DNA from: Candidatus Hydrogenedentota bacterium
GTDB taxonomy: Bacteria > Hydrogenedentota > Hydrogenedentia > Hydrogenedentales > SLHB01
NCBI GenBank assembly: GCA_003552765.1
Contig: PUOI01000175.1
Coordinates: forward strand, 1 to 8,043
Direction of reading: 5' to 3'
DNA: 8,043 nucleotides
The notes beneath the pieces were generated by a model. That model saw only the letters and a list, made by a program, of their open reading frames with translations, did no database searches and had not been told where the DNA came from. The position numbers and the translations under genes are program-made. Below, one piece after another: positions 1-4,470 of this stretch. Within the stretch, counting starts at the first letter, position 1, and every line of letters begins with the position of its first letter.

Positions 1-235
1 CGTCGCCGCCCGACTCCACGGCCAGCGTGGTGGCCGTGATGGGATCGCGGATGCCCTCCATCACGCGCGCGTGAAACTGTCCGGTGAGCACGACCGGTTC
101 GTCCGGTGTGATGTCCGTTGAAGCCCAGCCGATGCGCAGCCCCTCGGCATCGTCTCCGAAGGCCATGGCGGGCATGAGAAGCGCCGCCGCCGCAAACGCT
201 GTGAGTCCGCTTAAGAAAAGGTGCGCCGGTTTCAC
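1..235 (-). CDS. Exported neutral/alkaline ceramidase-like protein, N-terminal part
   Basis: This is the first 78 codons of a gene that continues past the left edge. I chose the GTG at 235-233 because a strong Shine-Dalgarno (AGGGAGGA on the - strand) lies 8 nt upstream and the product begins with a classic Sec signal peptide: a lysine at residue 2, a hydrophobic alanine/leucine core and a likely cleavage site after the AMA at about residue 26. The mature part reads IGWASTDITP and then RDPITATTLAVESGG. This DITP start followed by a (H/R)DP-x-A-x-x-L-x-(V/L)-E pattern is typical of the N-terminal domain of neutral/alkaline non-lysosomal ceramidases, and of the many uncharacterised exported proteins in PVC-type bacteria that carry it. 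The catalytic residues lie outside the window, so the substrate cannot be judged. It sits 41 bp downstream of the oxidoreductase on the same strand and is probably co-transcribed. The family call is moderate; the existence of the gene is nearly certain. Confidence 0.7.
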   Translation of the reverse strand, partial: MKPAHLFLSGLTAFAAAALLMPAMAFGDDAEGLRIGWASTDITPDEPVVLTGQFHARVMEGIRDPITATTLAVESGGD

Positions 236-242
236 TTGCTTA

Positions 243-250
243 TCCTCCCT
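243..250 (-). promoter_or_regulatory. Ribosome binding site for the GTG-started ceramidase-like gene
   Basis: On the - strand this reads AGGGAGGA, with the GGAGG core 8 nt before the GTG at 235. It is the main reason for preferring that GTG over the internal ATGs, which would delete the signal peptide. Confidence 0.75.
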
Positions 251-276
251 GTTGACTTACGGTGGCCATTCTGGAA

Positions 277-1629
277 TTAAATCGTCGGCAGTTGGTATGG
301 AGCGCGCCGGGGGCGATCCAGAAAATGGTTGCCCCAGTCGCTGTTCGTGAACTCCTCCGCTTCCGTGTCCCATTGCAAGCGGTTGCCCGTCTCGCCGGTG
401 ACCTCGCTCACCCACCGGGCGATGTTGCCGAGGTGACACACCGTGGCCGTGCGATGGCCCGTTTCCACGTCCGCCACGGGCTGGCTCCGATCCTTGATGC
501 AATCCAGCCAATTCCGGTGATGGTCCTCGCTGCGGTACAGTTCGACTTCGGGGTCTTCCAAGGGCTCCTCGGCCAAATCTTCGGGATCCGAGCTTAGGTG
601 GCCGCGGCTAATGGTGATGCTGCCCTCCTCGCCGATGAAGCGCGCGCCGGTGTTAATGTCCTCGGCGAACTCGACCGTGATGTCTCCGGGATAGCGCATG
701 AAGACCTTTGGCTCCAAACCTTGGAGGCTGGTGTGGCATTGCGTGCAGGGTTCATCCGGCAACGTGTCCGGCCTGTAGGTGACCGCTTCAAAGGGTTCGC
801 CCTCGGTCCAGATTTCCTCCGGGCCGTCCACGCCGAGCGCCCATTGCACGATGTCGAGCCCGTGCGGTCCGAAGCAGGTCATCTCGCCGCCGCCAAAAGC
901 GCGCATCGAATACCAGGCGCCGTAGGTCACGCCCTCGGCTCCCGCCGTGAGAAGGGGGTTGTAGGGATGCGGCTCGACGGGACCGCACCACATGTCCCAG
1001 TCCAATTCGGGCGGGATGGTCTCGCCAGGCAAGCCATTTAGCCACGGGCTGAGATAGTGGTGGGCGATCACCTTCTCGAGTTTGCCAAGGCGTTCATTCC
1101 GGATGAGCATGCATCCCTTGTATTCCTGTTCGCCCGAGCGTTGTTGCGTACCGGTCTGCAACACGCGGTCATGTTTGGCCACGGCCTCCGCCATTAGCCG
1201 GCCTTCCCGCACCGTGTGCGACAGGCATTTCTCGCAGTAGATGTCCTTGCCGGATTGCGCCGCCTGAATGGTCTGAAGGGCGTGCCAATGGTGGGGCGTC
1301 GCGATGAACACGGCGTCGATGTCTTGCCGGTCGAGCACATGCCGGTAATCTTGATACGCGTCCGCGCCAGACTCCTCGGCCGCCGCCTCCGCCTTGCGCA
1401 GATCAACGTCGGCCACGGCCGCGAGGCGCACGTCATCAAATCGCGAGAACCCCCGCATGAGATTGCCGCCCATTACGCCCATCCCAATTCCACCCAACAC
1501 AATCCGATCGTTGGCCCCCGGATTGCCGGACGTGGCCAGCACGCCCGATGAAAGTACAAGCGGAGCCGCGGCGGTTATGGCTCCCGCTGCGCTCCGCTTC
1601 AAGAAACTGCGCCGGCTCAGGTGTGTCAT
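277..1629 (-). CDS. Tat-exported Gfo/Idh/MocA-family oxidoreductase
   Basis: A 450-residue predicted NAD(P)-dependent sugar or polyol oxidoreductase. The start at 1629 is chosen over an upstream extension of 55 codons because it has a Shine-Dalgarno (AAGGGGGG, 8 nt spacing) and puts the twin-arginine motif SRRSFLK at residues 5-11, followed by an alanine-rich hydrophobic stretch to about residue 32. The Rossmann nucleotide-binding loop GIGMGVMG lies at 47-54. A TPHHWH segment at 111-116 and YCEKC at 131-135 correspond to the family's cofactor and substrate region; the usual EKP is EKC here, though the lysine (K134) is kept. GPHGLDI at 254-260 keeps the family's His and Asp. The C-terminus (HRNWLDCIKDRSQPVADVETGH, then CHLGNIA) is typical of the exported branch common in PVC bacteria. 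A CTQCH motif at 295-299 is unusual. The substrate is unknown; glycan or inositol breakdown is only a guess. A CRP-like site lies upstream and a ceramidase-like gene follows. Confidence 0.9.
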   Translation of the reverse strand: MTHLSRRSFLKRSAAGAITAAAPLVLSSGVLATSGNPGANDRIVLGGIGMGVMGGNLMRGFSRFDDVRLAAVADVDLRKAEAAAEESGADAYQDYRHVLDRQDIDAVFIATPHHWHALQTIQAAQSGKDIYCEKCLSHTVREGRLMAEAVAKHDRVLQTGTQQRSGEQEYKGCMLIRNERLGKLEKVIAHHYLSPWLNGLPGETIPPELDWDMWCGPVEPHPYNPLLTAGAEGVTYGAWYSMRAFGGGEMTCFGPHGLDIVQWALGVDGPEEIWTEGEPFEAVTYRPDTLPDEPCTQCHTSLQGLEPKVFMRYPGDITVEFAEDINTGARFIGEEGSITISRGHLSSDPEDLAEEPLEDPEVELYRSEDHHRNWLDCIKDRSQPVADVETGHRTATVCHLGNIARWVSEVTGETGNRLQWDTEAEEFTNSDWGNHFLDRPRRAPYQLPTI

Positions 1630-1637
1630 GACTGGTT

Positions 1638-1645
1638 CCCCCCTT
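1638..1645 (-). promoter_or_regulatory. Ribosome binding site of the oxidoreductase gene
   Basis: The - strand reads AAGGGGGG, ending 8 nt before the ATG at 1629. It fixes the start directly ahead of the Tat signal and argues against the longer open frame reaching 1794. Confidence 0.65.
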
Positions 1646-1739
1646 AAGCATTGGTAAAGCTGGTTGGACGGCAAAAGGCGGCGTTGCGCGCCGGTCTTCT
1701 CGTCGTCCTTTTTCCTGTGCGTAAGAAAGACCTCATATG

Positions 1740-1755
1740 TGTGACAAAAATCACA
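1740..1755. promoter_or_regulatory. CRP/FNR-family binding site (TGTGA-N6-TCACA)
   Basis: The sequence reads TGTGA, CAAAAA, TCACA: both half-sites match the established CRP consensus exactly. It lies 111 bp upstream of the oxidoreductase ATG and about 375 bp from mraZ, so the - strand operon is the likelier target. The right arm runs on into CACATTGTG (1752-1760), which gives a further overlapping TGTG half-site. Which regulator binds is inference; many phyla have CRP/FNR-type proteins with near-identical recognition helices. Confidence 0.55.
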
Positions 1756-1814
1756 TTGTGGGCCATAAGCGCAGATAAGCCTGCCCCGTTCCACCCCAAT
1801 TCGCTTGCCGAAAA

Positions 1815-1840
1815 GTCAATTTTAGGGACAGCTACTCCCC
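1815..1840. repeat. Possible relic of a REP-like (RAYT-associated) repeat
   Basis: The core AGGGACAGCTACTCCCC can fold as GGGA (1825-1828) with TCCC (1836-1839) around a 7-nt loop and is preceded by GTCAATTTT. From memory, GGGACAGCTAC-type motifs recur at the edges of REP-associated tyrosine transposase elements in many bacterial genomes. Only one copy is present and no transposase gene is nearby, so at most this is a solitary remnant. It could equally be a chance short hairpin. Confidence 0.25.
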
Positions 1841-1853
1841 TTTGCACCACCAC

Positions 1854-1869
1854 AAAAGAAAATTCTTTT
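1854..1869. promoter_or_regulatory. Perfect 7-bp inverted repeat, candidate operator
   Basis: AAAAGAA and TTCTTTT flank a 2-bp AA spacer, giving a 16-bp palindrome in the middle of the divergent region. The size and symmetry suit a dimeric repressor, but the AT-only-like composition makes chance more likely than for a mixed sequence. No known regulator is recognised. Confidence 0.3.
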
Positions 1870-1924
1870 CGAGCCGCGCAGACGAATCTTCGCCGGATTG
1901 AGTGTTTTTGACACCTCCAAATAT

Positions 1925-1938
1925 CACAACATTTTGTG
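1925..1938. promoter_or_regulatory. Small palindrome CACAA-N4-TTGTG
   Basis: CACAA and TTGTG are separated by CATT. The element lies 21 bp after a TTGACA hexamer (1908-1913) that lacks a good -10 partner. It could be an operator half of the same type as the TTGTG tail of the CRP-like site. The assignment is weak. Confidence 0.25.
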
Positions 1939-1950
1939 GTTTTGGGCGTA

Positions 1951-1962
1951 ATTCACTTGAAT
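1951..1962. promoter_or_regulatory. Small palindrome ATTCA-CT-TGAAT beside an AT-rich TATATATT tract
   Basis: A perfect 5-bp inverted repeat with a 2-bp spacer, followed by CTATATATTG at 1968-1977. The TATATT could be a -10 hexamer, but no -35 is found at 16-18 bp. I treat it as a possible regulatory site only. Confidence 0.2.
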
Positions 1963-2055
1963 AAACTCTATATATTGCGTGATCCCGCCACAGCAGGAGG
2001 CGGCGCAAACACTTGTGCAACAACAAAAAAACCTCCTTGCGAGCGAAATTTCCTC

Positions 2056-2084
2056 TTGACGTAAGGGGATGATGATGGTATTCT
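2056..2084 (+). promoter_or_regulatory. Sigma70-type promoter of the dcw cluster (PmraZ)
   Basis: TTGACG (2056-2061) and TATTCT (2079-2084) are separated by exactly 17 bp, with five of six and four of six matches to the housekeeping consensus. An A-rich run at 2024-2030 and an AAATTT patch at 2046-2051 lie upstream and could act like an UP element. Transcription would begin near 2091 and leave a leader of about 40 nt that contains the MraZ boxes. Confidence 0.7.
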
Positions 2085-2085
2085 T

Positions 2086-2110
2086 GTGGGTAGCAGTGGG
2101 GTGAAGTGGT
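2086..2110 (+). promoter_or_regulatory. MraZ operator: three GTGGG-type boxes in 10-bp register
   Basis: GTGGG (2086-2090), GTGGG (2096-2100) and GTGGT (2106-2110) are direct repeats separated by 5-bp spacers (TAGCA, GTGAA). This matches the established MraZ site, TGGGN boxes spaced by 5 nt, found ahead of mraZ in other bacteria. A degenerate fourth box AGGGG (2116-2120) keeps the register and overlaps the mraZ ribosome site. The boxes begin 2 bp after the -10 and cover the expected transcription start, so MraZ bound here should repress its own operon. Confidence 0.75.
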
Positions 2111-2112
2111 AT

Positions 2113-2120
2113 AAAAGGGG
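2113..2120 (+). promoter_or_regulatory. Ribosome binding site of mraZ
   Basis: AAAAGGGG ends 9 nt before the ATG at 2130. It coincides with the degenerate fourth repeat of the MraZ operator. Confidence 0.55.
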
Positions 2121-2129
2121 CCCGCTTTC

Positions 2130-2618
2130 ATGTACTTTGGGGAATATCCAACGAGCCTGGACGAGAAGGGGCGGATAACCATGCCCCGGCGCTTCCGCAA
2201 CACGATGGAAGTGCTCGGCCATGCCGTTTGGTTCATGACGCGCGGGTTCGACCACAGCATATTCCTTTTCAATCAAGAAGAATGGAACAAAATCCGGAAA
2301 CAAGTGGCCAGCTATTCAGCCATTGACGCCAAGGCCCTGGATTTCCGGCGATTACTGTTTGGTAGTGTAGCGGAAGTGAAGCCCGATGGGCAAGGGCGAA
2401 TGCTTGTTCCGCAACATCTGAGGGAGTACGCAGGTCTTACCAAGGAAGCCGTAATTTTGGGAGTCGACGATCATCTGGAGCTATGGAGCAAGGAGAATTG
2501 GCGGGAGTTCCAGGAGAGCAACGACGACACCTTTAAAGAGATGGCGGCCCAGCTCTTCATGGGCCAAAACAGTGAGCCCGCCCTTCAGGCGGAAGGAGGA
2601 ACGGACGATGGAAATTAA
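2130..2618 (+). CDS. mraZ: Transcriptional regulator MraZ
   Basis: A 162-residue DNA-binding regulator that opens the dcw cluster; the family forms ring-shaped oligomers and represses its own promoter. Two SpoVT/AbrB-like half-domains are visible. The first carries DEKGRITMPRRFR at residues 11-23, the second DGQGRMLVPQHLREYAGL at 86-103. Both hold the family's D-x-x-GR signature, and the N-terminal MYFGEYPTSLDEKGR matches the usual MraZ start. The length is slightly above the common 140-150, because of a polar C-terminal tail (about 140-162) without recognisable structure. The ATG at 2130 is supported by the ribosome site and the homologous N-terminus. Its last 11 nt overlap the STAS gene, which suggests translational coupling. 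The operator immediately upstream implies autoregulation. Confidence 0.95.
   Translation: MYFGEYPTSLDEKGRITMPRRFRNTMEVLGHAVWFMTRGFDHSIFLFNQEEWNKIRKQVASYSAIDAKALDFRRLLFGSVAEVKPDGQGRMLVPQHLREYAGLTKEAVILGVDDHLELWSKENWREFQESNDDTFKEMAAQLFMGQNSEPALQAEGGTDDGN
2591..2600 (+). promoter_or_regulatory. Strong ribosome binding site of the STAS gene, inside mraZ
   Basis: GGAAGGAGGA lies within the end of mraZ, with the AGGAGG core 8 nt before the ATG at 2608. It decides the start against an alternative 12 codons upstream at 2572, which has no comparable site. Confidence 0.75.
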
Positions 2619-2955
2619 TCGATCGGATGTGGGGAATGTGACGGTGCTGCGTCTTTCGGGAGACATGGTGGACGAGGCGGGGATTGATCCCCTGCGCGAG
2701 CACCTCCTGGAATGCTGGCGGCACAACCGGGTCCAATTGGTCCTGAACTTGAGCGAAGTCGGCGTGATGAGCTACATGGGGTTAGGCATCTTTGTCGATT
2801 GGTTGCGGAAGATGCGGGCGTCTCACGGCGACATGAAGCTGGTTGGGGCGACGGTCTATTTCGAGCGCACGATGCGCATGATGGGCATGAAGTCGCTGTT
2901 CGACACCTTCGACGCCGAACACACGGCGGTTTCGTTCTTTCACGAGGCGGCGTAA
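2608..2955 (+). CDS. STAS-domain protein (anti-sigma factor antagonist-like)
   Basis: A 115-residue single-domain protein that fits the STAS fold of SpoIIAA/RsbV anti-sigma antagonists. It starts with a beta-rich segment (VGNVTVLRLSGDMVDEAG, residues 8-25), continues with helix EHLLECW, then LVLNLSEVGVMSYMGLGIFV (44-63) and MKLVGATVYFERTMRMMGM (76-94). The central motif corresponds to the family's LDLS-V-x-F-(M/I)-DSSGLG-x-L. Here the DSS triplet reads SYM (S55, Y56, M57) before GLG, so the serine normally phosphorylated by an anti-sigma kinase is a tyrosine, with a serine one place earlier. It may therefore act as an unswitched binding protein or be phosphorylated differently. It overlaps mraZ by 11 nt and precedes rsmH, so it is probably expressed with division genes. 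No kinase or sigma factor partner is in the window; the partner is unknown. Confidence 0.85.
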   Translation: MEINRSDVGNVTVLRLSGDMVDEAGIDPLREHLLECWRHNRVQLVLNLSEVGVMSYMGLGIFVDWLRKMRASHGDMKLVGATVYFERTMRMMGMKSLFDTFDAEHTAVSFFHEAA

Positions 2956-2980
2956 CGGCGCGCTCCGCGCTCGTTCGTTA
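2953..2980 (+). other. Intercistronic GC hairpin before rsmH
   Basis: The gap after the STAS gene folds as GCGCG (2958-2962), loop CTC, CGCGC (2966-2970). An outer TAACG (2953-2957, including the STAS stop codon) can pair with CGTTA (2976-2980) across a 5-nt bulge. It ends 3 nt before the rsmH ATG, where a ribosome site would be expected and none is seen. There is no uridine tract, so it does not look like a standard terminator. A role in translation or mRNA stability is inference. Confidence 0.5.
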
Positions 2981-2983
2981 CTA

Positions 2984-3946
2984 ATGAAAGAGACTGGCCC
3001 GCCGGAACAGCCGGAGGCCCACATCAGCGTCATGGCGGGACCCGCCATCGAGTGGCTGGCCATCCACCCGGACGGCGTGTACGTGGATTGCACGGCTGGG
3101 CTGGGGGGGCATTCGGAAGCGATCGTCCGCCAGTTGGAAGGCGGCCGCCTCATCGCGCTGGATCGCGATCCCGAAGCGGTGCGCCGGACCACGGAGCGGC
3201 TCCGCCCGTATCCCCAGGCTACTGTGATTTGCGCCAACTACGCCGCGCTTGAGACCGTGCTGGATGAGGCCGGCGTTTCCCAAGCCGACGGCGTCCTGAT
3301 TGACGCAGGCATCTCCAGCAGTCAGCTGGATGACCCGGCGCGGGGGTTTACGTTTCAGCAAGACGGACCGCTGGACATGCGCATGAACCCCGGCGAAGGA
3401 ATAAGCGCCGCGGAATTGCTGGCGCGGTCGGACGAAGCCGCCATCGAGCGGATACTCCGGGAGTATGGGGACGTCCGCCCAGTGAAGCGCCTGGCGGCTG
3501 GCCTGACCGAACGCGCGCGGGCGGGACGCTTGACGACCACGGCGGCGCTTGTCGAGGCCGTCCAAGAGATTCTCAACGTCCGTCACAAGATCCCGGAGGA
3601 AGTCCGCACGGTGTTCCAGGCCCTGCGGATCGCGGTAAACGCGGAACTTGAACACTTGGGGACCGGCCTGCGCCAAGCGGCGCACCGGCTTCGGCCGGGA
3701 GGACGGCTGGTCGCGATTGCCTTTCACAGCGGGGAGGACCGGATCGTGAAACAGGTCTTTCAAGAGTTAGGGCGTCCGAGGCATGAACGCTACCCCGATG
3801 GGCGCACCAAACGGACCATCCCCCCTATATTACGTATACTCACCCGCGGCCCGGTTCAACCCAGCCGGGACGAGATTGCGCGAAACCCACGGTCACAAAG
3901 CGCGAAGCTTCGAGCAGCCGAGCGGCTCGACAACAATGGAGGCTAG
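2984..3946 (+). CDS. rsmH: 16S rRNA m4C1402 N4-methyltransferase RsmH (MraW)
   Basis: A 320-residue SAM-dependent enzyme that methylates the N4 of C1402 in the 16S rRNA P-site; E. coli RsmH is 313 residues. The N-terminus HISVM (13-17) matches the family's HxPVM/L start. VDCTAGLGGHS (34-44) is the SAM-binding motif I, and ALDRDPEA (58-65) the following acidic strand. SSSQLDDPARGFTFQQDGPL (111-130) followed by DMRMNP is diagnostic. FQALRIAVNAEL (211-222) and NPRSQSAKLRAAER (301-314) complete the signature. AIAFHSGEDRIVK (245-257) has Gly where most homologues have Leu. No Shine-Dalgarno precedes the ATG at 2984; a GC hairpin occupies that place. No better start is available that keeps the N-terminal motif. 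The ftsL-like gene follows after 6 bp. Confidence 0.96.
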   Translation: MKETGPPEQPEAHISVMAGPAIEWLAIHPDGVYVDCTAGLGGHSEAIVRQLEGGRLIALDRDPEAVRRTTERLRPYPQATVICANYAALETVLDEAGVSQADGVLIDAGISSSQLDDPARGFTFQQDGPLDMRMNPGEGISAAELLARSDEAAIERILREYGDVRPVKRLAAGLTERARAGRLTTTAALVEAVQEILNVRHKIPEEVRTVFQALRIAVNAELEHLGTGLRQAAHRLRPGGRLVAIAFHSGEDRIVKQVFQELGRPRHERYPDGRTKRTIPPILRILTRGPVQPSRDEIARNPRSQSAKLRAAERLDNNGG

Positions 3947-3952
3947 AAGGGC

Positions 3953-4372
3953 ATGGCGCGGTACGAAGCATTGGAGCAATCTGGCGCGGGGAAGCCGAGC
4001 GAGGCGGGCTGGCTCCGCTATGTCCCCTTTTTGGCGTTGCCGTTCTCGGTGTTCTTCGCCGAGATTTGGTTTCACACGAATCAGATCGAAAACGACTATC
4101 AGTTCAATGGTATTGAGCGGGAAGTAAGGGCTCTAGAAGAAGAGATCTCGGCGTTCAACACCGAACTCGCGGAACTTGAGGGGGTGCGGCGCATGGCGGC
4201 CGAAGCGGCCAGCCTGGGATTGGTCGAACCACGGGCCAGTCAGTTCCACCTTGTGCGGGTCCAGGCGGATCCCGAGGGCGCGAATCCGCTTTTGCCGAGT
4301 CAACCCTACGATCTGGCGGCATTGGGCATGAACCTCGAAACGGACTCGGTGGACCACCCGGACGCGCCGTGA
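3953..4372 (+). CDS. ftsL: FtsL/DivIC-like cell division protein
   Basis: A 139-residue predicted bitopic membrane protein. A short polar N-terminus (1-19) is followed by one hydrophobic segment (about 22-40), then a heptad-rich acidic stretch (about 45-80, REVRALEEEISAFNTELAEL) that should form a coiled coil, and a segment LGLVEPRASQFHLVRV (88-103) that resembles the conserved end of FtsL/DivIC proteins. Its place between rsmH and ftsI is the usual position of ftsL, whose product forms a complex with FtsB/DivIC and FtsQ and activates the FtsW-FtsI synthase. FtsL sequences are poorly conserved, so the call rests mainly on topology and position. A GGAGG at 3938-3942, overlapping the end of rsmH, lies 10 nt before the ATG. 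The C-terminal 35 residues, proline- and aspartate-rich, extend beyond the usual core. Confidence 0.8.
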   Translation: MARYEALEQSGAGKPSEAGWLRYVPFLALPFSVFFAEIWFHTNQIENDYQFNGIEREVRALEEEISAFNTELAELEGVRRMAAEAASLGLVEPRASQFHLVRVQADPEGANPLLPSQPYDLAALGMNLETDSVDHPDAP

Positions 4373-4470
4373 GCGCGCTCCCCGCATAACCCTGGCTTGG
4401 ACGAAACCCGCCGAGCCAACGTGACAGGTTCTGACGCAGCGGTTTTTCGCCGGAAGAGAGGTATAAGCTG
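4373..4470 (+). other. ftsL-ftsI gap with an 8-bp hairpin
   Basis: At 98 bp this is the longest gap inside the cluster. TGGCTTGG (4393-4400) pairs with CCGAGCCA (4411-4418) around a 10-nt loop, with one G-T wobble. No T tract follows, so it is not a standard intrinsic terminator. No convincing promoter was found. The ftsI ribosome site AAGAGAGG (4454-4461) ends 9 nt before the ftsI ATG. Confidence 0.45.

Larger units (their letters stand above)
1630..2129. other. Divergent intergenic regulatory region
   Basis: These 500 bp separate the - strand oxidoreductase from the + strand mraZ. The stretch is visibly richer in A and T than the flanking genes, and I find no convincing protein in it: the short open frames crossing it lack ribosome sites and recognisable sequence. 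It holds a CRP/FNR-like palindrome, a possible REP-like relic, three further small palindromes, the mraZ promoter and a MraZ-type operator, each listed separately. I did not find a convincing -10/-35 pair for the oxidoreductase. TTGTCA at 1747-1742 on the - strand, inside the CRP-like site, is a possible -35, with only a poor -10 (TACGCA at 1723-1718, 18-bp spacer). That would fit an activator-dependent promoter. Confidence 0.7.

Noticed and set aside
1630..1794. A 55-residue N-terminal extension of the oxidoreductase
   Set aside because: It would bury the Tat signal inside the protein, has no ribosome site, and overlaps the CRP-like palindrome. The ATG at 1629 has a Shine-Dalgarno.
1908..1936. 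TTGACA as the -35 of a second dcw promoter
   Set aside because: The hexamer is perfect, but the sequence 17-18 bp downstream (ATTTTG or TTTTGT) is a poor -10. The promoter at 2056-2084 is far better.
2003..2031. Hairpin GCGCAA-ACAC-TTGTGC followed by an A run, as a terminator
   Set aside because: On the + strand it is followed by A rather than T. On the - strand the T run precedes the stem rather than following it.
1651..2303. Short open frames crossing the intergenic region (+ 1651-1911, - 1832-2272, - 1968-2303)
   Set aside because: They have no ribosome site or recognisable sequence, and the - strand ones run into mraZ and its promoter.
2981..3763. A 260-codon - strand open frame opposite rsmH
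   Set aside because: It is a shadow of a conserved gene, with arginine- and proline-rich random composition.
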